Shown here in pieces: positions 43,240 through 51,691 of a DNA stretch of 64,000 nt (positions are counted from its first letter, which is position 1; each line of letters opens with the position of its first letter). The notes under the pieces are model-generated. The model did no database searches, was not told the DNA's origin, and saw only the letters and a program-made list of their open reading frames with translations. Both the position numbers and the translations under genes were made by a program. This stretch comes from Bifidobacterium pullorum subsp. saeculare (lineage in GTDB: Bacteria > Actinomycetota > Actinomycetes > Actinomycetales > Bifidobacteriaceae), in contig NZ_JACLYU010000010.1 in NCBI RefSeq assembly GCF_016899725.1, positions 1-64,000 of the forward strand, written 5' to 3'.

Positions 43240-43730
43240 ACGGTTTCACGCTGCTCGTGCCCGGAGAGCCGATCGCCAAGGGCAGGCCGCGCGTCTACAA
43301 CGGGCACGGCGTCACGCCGAAACGCACGCGCAACGCCGAAAACCGGATCTACGCGGAGTTCCGGCTCAAGTATCCGGACGCCGAACCGTTGCAGGGGCTC
43401 GTCCGCGTCGATTTGGAGTTCTGGAAGCCGAAGCGCGGCAAGCCCGACGGCGACAACCTGTACAAGCTCGTGACGGACGCGTTGAACGGCGTCGCCTACG
43501 GGGACGACAAGCAGATCAAGGAGCATGAGGTCCTGCAGCGCGAACCCGATCCGATCGTCAAGGGCAGACGTCCGGGCACGTGGCGGAAACGCAAGACGGG
43601 GGACCCGCTCACCTGGCACGGCGTCGAATACGAGCCGCACACGTACATCCGCATCACGCCCCTTCCCGAATGGGACCCGAGGAAATCAACCCCAACATCA
43701 ACTTCAACTCAACTTAAGGAGGAATCATGA
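43236..43730 (+). CDS. rusA: RusA-family Holliday junction resolvase
   Basis: The protein of about 164 residues starts at GTG overlapping the upstream stop. The N-terminal strand FTLLVPGEPIAKGRPRVYN and the catalytic Asp cluster KPDGDNLYKLVTDALNGVAYGDDKQI are characteristic of RusA, a dimeric phage resolvase needing three Asp residues and a Lys; all are present. The Ser/Thr-rich end is variable. Confidence 0.92.
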   Translation: MNGFTLLVPGEPIAKGRPRVYNGHGVTPKRTRNAENRIYAEFRLKYPDAEPLQGLVRVDLEFWKPKRGKPDGDNLYKLVTDALNGVAYGDDKQIKEHEVLQREPDPIVKGRRPGTWRKRKTGDPLTWHGVEYEPHTYIRITPLPEWDPRKSTPTSTSTQLKEES

Positions 43731-44119
43731 CGTCGAACACGGATTGGATCGTGCAGACGCTGATCGACGACGAGAACATGCCCGCCGACCTGGCGAGCCT
43801 GTACCCGGCCGCGAGCCGAATATCGGACGCCGCCGCACTGTTCGTCGACAAGGCCGACCAGGCGATTGAGAATAAGGGCCTGTTCGGCCGACAGGCGGAG
43901 GTCGTGGCCAAGTGCGTGGACATCTGCCAGCACGTCGTCAAGGAGGGCGCGGCCATCAGCCGTCTCCTGCGCAACCCGCTGGGCAGCCAATCCGAGCTGG
44001 ACGAGCGGAGGCTCAGGGAGCAGGAGCGGCTGCGGGACGAGGCGTCCGACATCGTGCACGCCGAGGTCGTCCAGGAGCTCGAATCCGGCGACGCGGCACG
44101 TGGGGCGTCGGATGAGTGA
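43727..44119 (+). CDS. phage protein, mainly helical, unknown
   Basis: 130 residues, acidic and Ala-rich, with a predicted helical bundle (AASRISDAAALFVDKADQAIENKG, FGRQAEVVAKCVDICQHVVKEGAAISRLL) and a charged tail. AAGGAGG precedes ATG, and the gene overlaps both neighbours by a few bases. No family recognised. Confidence 0.7.
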   Translation: MTSNTDWIVQTLIDDENMPADLASLYPAASRISDAAALFVDKADQAIENKGLFGRQAEVVAKCVDICQHVVKEGAAISRLLRNPLGSQSELDERRLREQERLRDEASDIVHAEVVQELESGDAARGASDE

Positions 44120-44288
44120 CGGCCGTACGTACATGGCGCGTTGCCGGCAGTGCGGCTGGCTGACCGGCCCCACCACGTTGGACGATGCTGTCGAGACCGC
44201 GAACCGGCATCGGCGCCAGATCCGCACCCATGACGTGTCTTGGGTGCCCATCAAAGCGAACATCACCGTAGGAGGAATCAGACAATGA
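44112..44288 (+). CDS. small zinc-ribbon-like phage protein
   Basis: The 58-residue protein carries CRQCGW near the start, half of a zinc knuckle, and a basic helix (AVETANRHRRQIRTH). It overlaps both neighbouring genes by eight and four bases. It may bind nucleic acid; this is inference. Confidence 0.6.
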   Translation: MSDGRTYMARCRQCGWLTGPTTLDDAVETANRHRRQIRTHDVSWVPIKANITVGGIRQ

Positions 44289-44698
44289 ACGAAACGACGG
44301 AACTGTTGGCGCCGCCCGCGCCGCCCATCATGGACGCGATTCCGGTGGAGCGTCGGGACGAGGCGTTGAAAGCGGACCTGCTGGCCCGCCAGGCGACGCG
44401 CATCGCCGACCTGCAGGCCCAGAAGGAGGCCTGCGATGAGGAGATCGACGCGATCAAGCGGCAGATCCTGGACACGCACGAACCCGGCACCTACCAGGCC
44501 GGCGGGCTCAAGGTGCAGGTCAAGACGGGCAGCAGACGGCTGGATGCGAAGAAGTTCGTCGCCGCATACAAACCGACGGAACATCCGGAGCTGTTCGAGC
44601 TCAAGCCGAAGAGCCTGAGCAGCGTGGAGAAGCTGGTCGGAGCCCTGAACCTTGAGGGCATGGTCGTGCAGGGCGCGAGCACGGTGGTGGTCTCATGA
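44285..44698 (+). CDS. siphovirus Gp157-like protein
   Basis: The 137-residue protein has a coiled helical middle (TRIADLQAQKEACDEEIDAIKRQI) followed by a strand-turn region (GTYQAGGLKVQVKTGSRRLDAKKFVAAYKP), the usual layout of host-nuclease-inhibitor/Gp157-like proteins in recombination clusters. TAGGAGGAATC precedes ATG. It lies just upstream of the RecB-like nuclease and SSB-like genes, which supports a recombination role. Confidence 0.6.
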   Translation: MNETTELLAPPAPPIMDAIPVERRDEALKADLLARQATRIADLQAQKEACDEEIDAIKRQILDTHEPGTYQAGGLKVQVKTGSRRLDAKKFVAAYKPTEHPELFELKPKSLSSVEKLVGALNLEGMVVQGASTVVVS

Positions 44699-44880
44699 CC
44701 GCGGACATGCGCACCCTCATCCGCAGCGAGGTCGAACGGGTCCTGTTCGCCTACGACGTGCTGCCCGAAGGTGACGACACGATCATCATCGCGGCGACCA
44801 GCCTCGACGACCTCACCGGAGAGCTGACCCGGTCGATAGGCCGGATCCTGGAAAGGGGCATCCATGAGCAGCTTCAGTGA
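44695..44880 (+). CDS. small phage protein, unknown
   Basis: A 61-residue acidic protein starting at an ATGA overlap with the previous gene and overlapping the next by 17 nt. It is predicted helix-strand-helix (TLIRSEVERVLFAYDVL, DTIIIAATSLDDLTGEL). No family recognised. Confidence 0.6.
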   Translation: MTADMRTLIRSEVERVLFAYDVLPEGDDTIIIAATSLDDLTGELTRSIGRILERGIHEQLQ

Positions 44881-45064
44881 CGGCGGGTTCGAGATTCGCC
44901 GCGAACCCGAACGAGACAGCAAAGCCGGAGGATACGGGTTCGGCCTGTGGATCCACACGGGAGGAGGCCACTACAAGCACCTGCCGATCAGCAAGGCCGA
45001 CGTGGAGATCATCCGCCGCGAAGCCGGCCGCGCGTTGAAGGAGCTGAACGATGAACGCCGATGA
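44864..45064 (+). CDS. small phage protein, unknown
   Basis: A 66-residue protein with a Gly-rich strand pair (GGYGFGLWIHTGGGHYKHLPI) and a C-terminal helix. It overlaps both neighbours. GAAAGGGGC precedes ATG. Unknown function. Confidence 0.6.
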   Translation: MSSFSDGGFEIRREPERDSKAGGYGFGLWIHTGGGHYKHLPISKADVEIIRREAGRALKELNDERR

Positions 45065-45986
45065 CATCCTCGCCGTCGCCAACGCCCAACAGCAGGCGAC
45101 GCCCGCACCGCAGACGGGCGATGACAGCACGGATGCGGACCTGTGGCCCGAGATCCGCCGCATCATCGAAACCCGCATGAGCAGCCAGCCACGCGACCTG
45201 CAAAGGGAGATCGGCCCAAGCGAGCTCGGCACGTCGTGCGTGCACTGCCTGGCGGCCAAACTGGCGGGCTGGCCTGAGCGCCGGCGGCCGGCGTGGCTGC
45301 CGTTCATCGGCACGTGCGTGCACGCCCGCTTCGAACAATGGTTCCAGGAGAGCGAGGAGACCGTGTTCACCGGTCCAGCGCCGGAGGACGAGCGTCGCCG
45401 GTTCGTGCCGGAGATGCGCGTCACCGTCGGCCACCTGCAGGGCCTGCACGCCGGTTACGACGTCAAAGGCAGCATCGACCTGTACGACCGTAAGACCGGC
45501 AGCACCATCGACTGGAAGATCGTCGGCAACACCACGCTCACCAAGGTCAAGGCGCACGGGCCGTCGCAGCAGTACCGGGTGCAAGCCAGCCTGTACGGCA
45601 TCGGCCTGGAGAACCGCGGGGAGGCGGTGCGGTACAGCCGCATCTACTTCCTGCCCAAGACCAAGACATCGCTCGCCGACGCGCTGCCCTGGCAAACCCG
45701 GTTCGACCCGAAGCCCGGCCGATGGGCGCTCGCCCGAGCCCAGCTGCTCGTCAACCTGATGGACTGCATCGAACAGGCCGAAGGCATCGACGTGCGGGAC
45801 AGCTGGATCCACAGCCTGCCAGCCGCCGGCCCGGACGGATGCTTCCAATGCCGATCCGCGGTCTGGCCCGACCAGGGAATGCCCGAAGGATTCGACGACA
45901 AGGAATGGACCCCAATCCCTGACAAATGGGCCAGGCTCGCATCTGTCATCGAACCCGAATACCAAGAAAACCAACCAAAACAGTAA
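45051..45986 (+). CDS. PD-(D/E)XK nuclease, RecB/Cas4-like
   Basis: The 311-residue nuclease has an N-terminal Cys pair (GTSCVHCLAAKL), catalytic Asp in KGSIDLYD and the Asp-x-Lys motif TIDWKIV, a QYRVQASLYGIGL helix, then C-terminal Cys residues (GCFQCR). The four Cys resemble the iron-sulfur cluster layout of AddB/Cas4-type nucleases, with one pair before and one after the nuclease core. It probably processes DNA ends in phage recombination with the SSB-like neighbour. Confidence 0.82.
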   Translation: MNADDILAVANAQQQATPAPQTGDDSTDADLWPEIRRIIETRMSSQPRDLQREIGPSELGTSCVHCLAAKLAGWPERRRPAWLPFIGTCVHARFEQWFQESEETVFTGPAPEDERRRFVPEMRVTVGHLQGLHAGYDVKGSIDLYDRKTGSTIDWKIVGNTTLTKVKAHGPSQQYRVQASLYGIGLENRGEAVRYSRIYFLPKTKTSLADALPWQTRFDPKPGRWALARAQLLVNLMDCIEQAEGIDVRDSWIHSLPAAGPDGCFQCRSAVWPDQGMPEGFDDKEWTPIPDKWARLASVIEPEYQENQPKQ

Positions 45987-46004
45987 CCGGAAAGGAAACC
46001 AACC

Positions 46005-46781
46005 ATGTTCGCATCCAACCAGGGCTACGGCCAGCAGACCAGCCAGCAGGCGCAGCAGACGCCGGAGTTCGACGAGGACAGCATCATCGACAGCCTCGGA
46101 CGGGGAGGCGGTAAGGCGTTCTTCAACGCCGACAGCCAGCCCGGCGCCACCATCACCGGCACCGTCGCCGAAGTCCACGCCTATCAGGCCAAGGACTTCC
46201 AGACCGGAGAGCTCCAATACTCCAAGAGCGGCAAACCCAAGTACGACATGGTCATCAACCTGATCGACACCGACGCGCCCCGCGAGGACCAGTACGACGA
46301 GGGCGCCCGCAGCATCTACATCCACGGGTGGGGAGCCCAATTGGACGCCTACCGTCTGGCCATGCGCAAGGCCGGCATCAACCGTCCGAAGCCCGGCGAC
46401 CGCATGCGCGCCACCTACAAGGGACTCGGCCAGCCCATCGCACGCGGTTTGAGCGCACCGAAGATGTACGAATACGAGTTCACCCGTCTGGACGACGTCG
46501 ACCGGTTCGCCATGCAGGACCAGCAGCCGCCGTCATCCGGACAGAAGGCGCAATCCGCCTACCAGCAACCGCAGCAGGCCGGATATGCGCAGCCCGTCAG
46601 CCTCGGCGTCCCGGGGCAACCGGCACAGCCGCGGGTCGACGTGCAGCAGATCCTGCAGCTCAAGCAGCTTAACAAGAGCCCGCAGGAGATCGCCGGCATG
46701 CTCGGCCTAACCGTCGAGCAGGTGATTGCGGCCGCTACCGGGCAGGCTCGGGGCAGCGAGGACGCGAGCGACGCGTTCTGA
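46005..46781 (+). CDS. SSB-like phage DNA-binding protein
   Basis: The 258-residue protein has a Gln/Gly-rich start, an OB-fold-like central region (PGATITGTVAEVHAYQAKDFQTGELQ... YDMVINLIDT... SIYIHGW... GDRMRATYKGLG) and a disordered Gln/Pro-rich linker. It ends in a helix-turn-helix-like segment (KSPQEIAGMLGLTVEQVIAA) and an acidic tip DASDAF like SSB tails. It follows the RecB-like nuclease and precedes the helicase-primase. Confidence 0.65.
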   Translation: MFASNQGYGQQTSQQAQQTPEFDEDSIIDSLGRGGGKAFFNADSQPGATITGTVAEVHAYQAKDFQTGELQYSKSGKPKYDMVINLIDTDAPREDQYDEGARSIYIHGWGAQLDAYRLAMRKAGINRPKPGDRMRATYKGLGQPIARGLSAPKMYEYEFTRLDDVDRFAMQDQQPPSSGQKAQSAYQQPQQAGYAQPVSLGVPGQPAQPRVDVQQILQLKQLNKSPQEIAGMLGLTVEQVIAAATGQARGSEDASDAF

Positions 46782-46871
46782 TGACTGCCATTGGAAATCG
46801 GTGTCGGCCCGGCGTGCGAGGTCGGGCCGACACCGGCCATGTCGGAAGTTTCAATGATCGGAGGTGTGACG

Positions 46872-47114
46872 ATGAGCAACGTCAGCGACGTTAGCGGGTA
46901 CGACCATCAGACCGACAACGGACGGTCGAAAACGTCAGAGGCTTACATGCGCTTACGCGGCCAACGTCAGCATGAAAACCGCGTCATTCCAACGAAATAT
47001 ATATACTCTAACAACTCTTACGTAGTTTTGACTCTATATATGTATTTATGTGTTGTTAGAGGGGGGTTGTATAGGCGCGTCAACGTAAGACCCCGAAACG
47101 GGGTGCGATCATGA
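46872..47114 (+). CDS. small phage protein spanning an AT-rich patch
   Basis: An 80-residue frame from ATG at 46,872 after GGAGGTG. The second half is encoded by the AT-rich island and is hydrophobic (SNNSYVVLTLYMYLCVVRGGLY), so the protein may be a by-product of the island. Its end overlaps the helicase-primase start by four bases, which favours real translation and coupling. Confidence 0.45.
   Translation: MSNVSDVSGYDHQTDNGRSKTSEAYMRLRGQRQHENRVIPTKYIYSNNSYVVLTLYMYLCVVRGGLYRRVNVRPRNGVRS
46996..47065. other. AT-rich island with inverted repeat; candidate phage replication origin
   Basis: About 65 bp of very AT-rich sequence (ATATATATACTC through TATATATGTATTTATG) lies in otherwise GC-rich DNA. 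CTCTAACAAC (47,006-47,015) and GTTGTTAGAG (47,052-47,061) are perfect 10-bp arms around 36 bp. It lies about 50 bp upstream of the helicase-primase gene, a usual place for a lambdoid-type or plasmid-like origin. Confidence 0.55.
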
Positions 47115-49531
47115 GCGACTGGAGCCAATACCACCCCATTCCGGCCGAATCGCTGCCCGCCCGGTTCGAGGGCGTGTTCAAGCTGCTCGAACTGACCTTC
47201 ACCCCGCCCAACGACCGGACCATCGTCCGCACGCTCACCGGGCAAAGCCTCGAACTCGTCTGCGAAGGCGACGACGACGGACGCCGCGTCAAAACACCGG
47301 TCTGGCACGCCGGTTACCAGAAGGCCATCTGGGAGCTCAGAGAAGGACACCTGCGCTACTGCCCGAGCCAGGACCGCCTGTGGCGGAGAGACGGCGACGA
47401 CGGGGACCATCCCGGCGACCGGCGCATCCTCAACAGCTGGCATCCCATCAAGACCATCGAGGACGAATACGCGGTCGGCACGACGAACAGCCGCGACCGC
47501 AACCCGTCCATCAGCGCGGCGATCCTCAGGGAGGCGAAACGGCCGCAATGGTTCAGACAGGTCGAACGCGGCGTGCGCATCGACCCTTGCGTGTGGATCC
47601 GCCGTGACGGCAGGGTCGTGTGCCTGCGTGACGAGACCGACGTGGCGGTCACGCAGACGTTCGACCCCAAGGGCATGGGCAACGCGGCCATCCAGCAGGC
47701 GATCCGCATCTGCCAATGGCTGACCATCGACGAGAAGTCGGCGAGAAACCTGCTGCGCATGTTCGCGACCCCATGGCTCGAACCGTTCAAGCAATTGACC
47801 TACATCCTGTCCGGGCACGGTGGCGACGGCAAGACGCTGGTCGCCAGCCAGGCGTTGTACGGGGTGCTCGGCTCGAACCGCGTGTTCCCCGGGTTCAGCG
47901 TCGCCCAATACTGCTCGCGCGGCGGATACACCCTGGGACGTGAGTCGATGAACGACATGATGGACGGCAAGGCGTTCGCCTACGACGATGAAGCGTCGGC
48001 CGTCAGCGAGGACATGCTGCCCCAGTTGCGCGCATTGTCGACCGGCTCGCAGATGCAGGCGCGCGTCACCGGCGGCCGGTACCGCACCGTGACGCCGACC
48101 GCGACCATCGTCCTGTTGACGAACATGCCGTTCGCCGACAGCACGGAGAACAGCGACAGGCGCAGGTTCGTCAAGGTCGAGATGCATCCCAGCCAGGGGC
48201 GCACCTATGACGAGTACCATGCGATCGAACTGTTCTGCAGGAACCATCCAGCGGCGTTCTACGCCGCCTCGTGCCGACTGTGGGAGCAGGGCGACGAGCC
48301 CGAAGTCGTGAATCTCGCGCCGGCGCGCACACTGTCGGACGAGACCTACTGGATCGTCAGTGAGATCATCGCCAACGAGCAGAAGTACGGTCAGCCGATC
48401 GCCGCGCGCGACGGATACCGGGACGAGTTCCACCATTCGATGCCGGACGACCTGCTCTCGCTGCTCGGGTTGAAGAACGGCACCACACGCGTCCTCGGAG
48501 GAGGCGCGAAGCGTGTGGTCAGGGTCTCCGACAGGGATCGTTTCGACGTGTACCGGCGACTGGTGGCCAGTGAAGCCGAGGACATGCCGGACAAGGAGCG
48601 CGTGCGTTCCGAGGCGCTCCGCATGCCTGCGCCGGATTCGCTGCTGCCGATCGAGGGATACGAGACGTGCGCCGGGAACGCCCGGCTCGTGGAGCAGGCG
48701 TTGGACGGCATGTGCGGGTTCGCGATGTGCGAGGGGCGGCGCAAGGGCGACGTGTTCGATGAGAAGGTCAGCCTCAGCTGGCGGCGGCTCAATCGCGACA
48801 TGGAGCATCATGCCGGCGCCGACACCGTGCGACTGGACCAATCCAGGTATGCGGTCGTCCCGCTGGGCGATGTGTTCGTCATCGACTGCGATACGCCGAA
48901 AAAGGACGGTGAGCCCGCCGAGGGCGAGCCACACGGTTTCCAGATCCTGCAGCAGGCGTTGGGAGAATACGGCGGCGACGGACTGCGGTCCACTTTGGCG
49001 GTGCGCAGCCCGCACGGGCTGCACCTGTACTATCGTGCGCCCTCCGGGTACGACGTGCGCCTGCTGAAGAACAGCGTGCACCCGGACGATCTGCCCATCG
49101 ACCTGCGCGTCTCCGGCAAGGGATATGTGCTCGGCCCATGGTCGCACGCCAACGGCGGCGACTACCGGCTCGTCGACCTTCCGGACGGCGACGTCGTCCC
49201 CGAGGCCAGCCCCCAGCTCATGGCATGGCTCCGGTCGCACGACTATACCGAACAGCCGAATGTTGCGCAGCGACCGTTGACGCCGTTCGACCTACCGAAC
49301 GAATCACTGAGGCGCCACGGCAACGGGAAGCCGGACATGACTCCGGTGCCCGAGGGGCAACGCAACCAGACGCTACACGACTGGGCGTACGGGCGGGCCG
49401 CCAACCACCGCGACAACTGGCCGCGGATCGAACGCGACCTGTACGAGCGCGGCCACGCCAGCGGACTGAAGGACCAGGAACTGGAAACCATCTGGAAAAG
49501 CATCATGAGACAACTAGGAGGACTCCGATGA
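47111..49531 (+). CDS. phage replication protein: SF3/D5-like helicase plus C-terminal prim-pol domain
   Basis: The 806-residue protein begins with a region of about 220 residues of unknown fold and then a P-loop helicase: Walker A GHGGDGKT at residues 235-242, a Walker B-like AFAYDDEASAV, and the motif C-like TIVLLTNMPF with SDRRRFVKVEM. The C-terminal quarter (about 565-715) has FVIDCDTP, STLAVRSPHGLHLYY and IDLRVSGKGYVLGPWS, the signature of bifunctional primase-polymerases (D-x-D, sxH, and a distal Asp). The usual order is primase then helicase; here it is reversed. The protein should unwind the origin and prime synthesis. Confidence 0.85.
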   Translation: MSDWSQYHPIPAESLPARFEGVFKLLELTFTPPNDRTIVRTLTGQSLELVCEGDDDGRRVKTPVWHAGYQKAIWELREGHLRYCPSQDRLWRRDGDDGDHPGDRRILNSWHPIKTIEDEYAVGTTNSRDRNPSISAAILREAKRPQWFRQVERGVRIDPCVWIRRDGRVVCLRDETDVAVTQTFDPKGMGNAAIQQAIRICQWLTIDEKSARNLLRMFATPWLEPFKQLTYILSGHGGDGKTLVASQALYGVLGSNRVFPGFSVAQYCSRGGYTLGRESMNDMMDGKAFAYDDEASAVSEDMLPQLRALSTGSQMQARVTGGRYRTVTPTATIVLLTNMPFADSTENSDRRRFVKVEMHPSQGRTYDEYHAIELFCRNHPAAFYAASCRLWEQGDEPEVVNLAPARTLSDETYWIVSEIIANEQKYGQPIAARDGYRDEFHHSMPDDLLSLLGLKNGTTRVLGGGAKRVVRVSDRDRFDVYRRLVASEAEDMPDKERVRSEALRMPAPDSLLPIEGYETCAGNARLVEQALDGMCGFAMCEGRRKGDVFDEKVSLSWRRLNRDMEHHAGADTVRLDQSRYAVVPLGDVFVIDCDTPKKDGEPAEGEPHGFQILQQALGEYGGDGLRSTLAVRSPHGLHLYYRAPSGYDVRLLKNSVHPDDLPIDLRVSGKGYVLGPWSHANGGDYRLVDLPDGDVVPEASPQLMAWLRSHDYTEQPNVAQRPLTPFDLPNESLRRHGNGKPDMTPVPEGQRNQTLHDWAYGRAANHRDNWPRIERDLYERGHASGLKDQELETIWKSIMRQLGGLR

Positions 49532-49767
49532 GAGTGCATGAGCGGATCATCATCACCTACGTGGCCGCCGACATGGATGGCAAATCCACCCGGCAGATAC
49601 CACTGGTCGTGTTCGAGCACACCAAACACGACTATTGGGTGCCCACCTTGACCGGGTTCGCACGCGACGACGTACCCGGAGTCCACGGCGTCGGCCTGCG
49701 GGTCGAGCTGGCCAAGGCCATCGACGAGCTGCACTCGCGGATCCACGACATCGCCTTCGAGGACTAA
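49528..49767 (+). CDS. small phage protein, unknown
   Basis: 79 residues with alternating strands (RIIITYVAADMDGKSTRQIPLVVFEH) and a C-terminal helix. It starts at an ATGA overlap with the replication gene after AGGAGG. No family recognised; co-expressed with replication. Confidence 0.65.
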   Translation: MRVHERIIITYVAADMDGKSTRQIPLVVFEHTKHDYWVPTLTGFARDDVPGVHGVGLRVELAKAIDELHSRIHDIAFED

Positions 49768-50225
49768 TGATGGGCGTCAAGGTCAAACCCAAGGAGCGCA
49801 AGCCGCCGTGGCTGCATCGGTTGTGCGCGGATGGGGCGGGCGCCATGCTTCGGGACGTGCTGTGCGAAGGCTGCGGGCACTACGTCTGCCAGTGCCGTGA
49901 CGGCGTGTGGGAGACATGGGATCCCGGCGTCGTCACGGGCGGTGACCTGCCCGTGGCGATCGTGCTGCACCGTCCGCTGACCCGCATCGTCCGCCATCCC
50001 GACGGGCAGGTCAGCCTGCGCGACGTGTGCGGCGTCCATGGGGTGGATCCGCAGGGCGAGTACCTCACCGGACACTGCTGCGGCCTCACACCAGTCAGCA
50101 CACGCCCCTACAAGCCCCATAACCGCAAAGTCAAGGCCGGTCGGATGGATTGGCCCGACGTCATCTACCCGTCCACGTTCAGCAGGGATCCGTGGGCGGC
50201 CGACATGGAAAGGACACTCATATGA
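49767..50225 (+). CDS. zinc-finger-like phage protein
   Basis: A 152-residue basic protein with a likely metal site (LCEGCGHYVCQC), further Cys residues (DVCGVHG, GHCCGL) and a C-terminal block of Trp/Pro residues. Two adjacent ATG codons can start it; the first overlaps the previous TAA. It may bind nucleic acid. No family recognised. Confidence 0.65.
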   Translation: MMGVKVKPKERKPPWLHRLCADGAGAMLRDVLCEGCGHYVCQCRDGVWETWDPGVVTGGDLPVAIVLHRPLTRIVRHPDGQVSLRDVCGVHGVDPQGEYLTGHCCGLTPVSTRPYKPHNRKVKAGRMDWPDVIYPSTFSRDPWAADMERTLI

Positions 50226-50413
50226 GCATCGACATCACCGCAAAGGCGTTAAGCTCGCTGCAGGCCGAAGGCAGCGTCAGCAAGATACCCGCCGAAGCGT
50301 ACACGCTCGGCTACCAACGCGGCTGGGACCAGGCGCTCGCGCTCGCCATCCGGATCGAGCAGGCCATCAACAACGATGACAATGGATTGTTCTCGGACAG
50401 GATGCCGGCATGA
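50222..50413 (+). CDS. small phage protein, unknown
   Basis: A 63-residue protein, mostly helical (EAYTLGYQRGWDQALALAIRIEQAIN). The ATG overlaps the previous stop, and the stop overlaps the next ATG as ATGA. Unknown function. Confidence 0.6.
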   Translation: MSIDITAKALSSLQAEGSVSKIPAEAYTLGYQRGWDQALALAIRIEQAINNDDNGLFSDRMPA

Positions 50414-50610
50414 GCATCGACTGGCAGTCGGACCCGGAGTTGGCCGACCTGGTGCGCCGTGCCCGCAACGGCGAGCGCATCGTGGAGGACTCCGATCGAG
50501 AGGCGGATCGGCGTGAGGCGCGGAAGGCCAAGAACCGTGAGGCGTCGCGCTTGTGTCATGCGAGGCGTCGCGCAAGGCTTAAGGCCATGAGGGATGGGAC
50601 AATGGAATAG
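50410..50610 (+). CDS. small basic phage protein
   Basis: A 66-residue, very basic C-terminal half (READRREARKAKNREASRLCHARRRARL) suggests nucleic-acid binding. It is the last gene of the coupled replication operon; a terminator follows. Confidence 0.6.
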   Translation: MSIDWQSDPELADLVRRARNGERIVEDSDREADRREARKAKNREASRLCHARRRARLKAMRDGTME

Positions 50611-50613
50611 GCG

Positions 50614-50647
50614 AAAAGCCCGGCATTCCTTCGGACACCGGGCTTCC
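50614..50647 (+). terminator. hairpin after the phage replication operon
   Basis: AAGCCCGG (50,616-50,623) pairs with CCGGGCTT (50,638-50,645) around a 14-base loop. AAAA precedes and TT follows the stem. Confidence 0.65.
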
Positions 50648-50688
50648 ACGTGTGGTAGCGGGAAGCATGATAGACGAAGGAGTTGGGA

Positions 50689-51468
50689 ATGTCAGTCGCC
50701 ACGTGTCAAGTATGCGATCGGCCGGTCGAAGCCGGGTACTCGTTGTGCCCGGCGTGCGGGCTCGACTTCGCGCTCCTGCTGCTGCAGTTCGTGCCATGGA
50801 CGCACGCGTTGGAGGCCAGTCTGGACGCCACATTGCATCCGGGAGGCCATCAGCCCGCCAGGATCATCACACCGACGGCGCCGACCCCGCTGCGCCTGGA
50901 CGTGCTTGACCATCTCGACCTGCTCGCCAGCATCGCCCAGGGACTGTGGCGGCGATTGGAAGGTGTGAACCCTCGCAAATGGCAGCGTGACCTGTGCCCG
51001 GACATCATCGGATGCCTCACCGACGCCGCCGTGCACCCCAGCCTCGCCAAGATTCCCGACATCGGCATGTACGTCAGCCAATTCCAGAGGCTCAAATCCA
51101 AGACGCTGGCAATCATCGACCCGCCCGACCGTGCGACGCCCATCGGCCAATGCCTCCAATGCGGGCTCACCATCACCGCCAGCACAAACGCCACCATCGT
51201 CACCTGCCCCACCTGCGGACGCGAGCAGACGGCGAGCGCCGTGCGCCTGGATCTTCTGGAGCGCAGCATCCGCAGCGGCAAGGCGTTTACGGCGGGGGAG
51301 TGCGCGCGACTATTACGGTCGTGCGGGTATCGGATCAGCCGCAAGACCATCACCTCGTGGAAGACGCGTGGGCTGATCGCGCCGTCCGGCGCGGATGATG
51401 CCGGCAAACCCCTGTACTCGTTGGCTTGCGTGGTGGATCGGCTGCGTTGCGACACGCCGGGTGACTGA
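50689..51468 (+). CDS. phage protein with two zinc ribbons and a C-terminal HTH
   Basis: The 259-residue protein has an N-terminal ribbon (CQVCDRPVEAGYSLCPACG), a helical middle (HLDLLASIAQGLWRRLEG), a second ribbon (CLQCGLTI, TCPTCGREQ) and a C-terminal helix-turn-helix (TAGECARLLRSCGYRISRKTITSWKTRGLI). GAAGGAG is six bases before ATG. It resembles the late regulators found upstream of terminase genes in some actinophages, which would make it a candidate activator of the late operon (inference). Confidence 0.75.
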   Translation: MSVATCQVCDRPVEAGYSLCPACGLDFALLLLQFVPWTHALEASLDATLHPGGHQPARIITPTAPTPLRLDVLDHLDLLASIAQGLWRRLEGVNPRKWQRDLCPDIIGCLTDAAVHPSLAKIPDIGMYVSQFQRLKSKTLAIIDPPDRATPIGQCLQCGLTITASTNATIVTCPTCGREQTASAVRLDLLERSIRSGKAFTAGECARLLRSCGYRISRKTITSWKTRGLIAPSGADDAGKPLYSLACVVDRLRCDTPGD

Positions 51469-51559
51469 CGTTTTTGGAAGTGCATCCGATACTTGTCAGT
51501 GGATTAGAGGGTCTGAATCATGGAGTGAGGCATGTTCGGGCCCTCGATTCATATCCGAT

Positions 51560-51644
51560 GGATGGTTGGCGGAGCAGTCGAACGCACCCGCTCGCTAAGC
51601 GGGAGACCCTGACGGGTCCGCAGGTGCGAATCCTGCACCATCCG
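51560..51644 (+). tRNA. prophage tRNA-Ser (GCT)
   Basis: The acceptor GGATGGT pairs with ACCATCC. The anticodon loop, closed by CCCGCT and AGCGGG, contains GCT. A long variable arm (GACCCTGACGGGTC) and a GGTGCGAATCC T-arm are present; total about 85 nt, without encoded CCA. It decodes AGC/AGT. It lies inside the prophage, just before the TIR cargo region. Confidence 0.9.
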
Positions 51645-51691
51645 CACAATGTCATAACCTTGAAGCAGCGCCATCTAGGAATGGAGTCGTC

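Noticed and set aside
47018-49240. 740-codon leftward open frame under the helicase-primase gene
   Set aside because: It is an antisense shadow of GC-rich coding DNA. Its product has no domain, while the forward frame has Walker and prim-pol motifs.
51560-51644. tRNA-Ser as an internal attachment site delimiting the TIR cargo
   Set aside because: No partial copy of the tRNA 3' end was seen on the other side of the TIR genes, so there is no direct-repeat evidence for separate integration.
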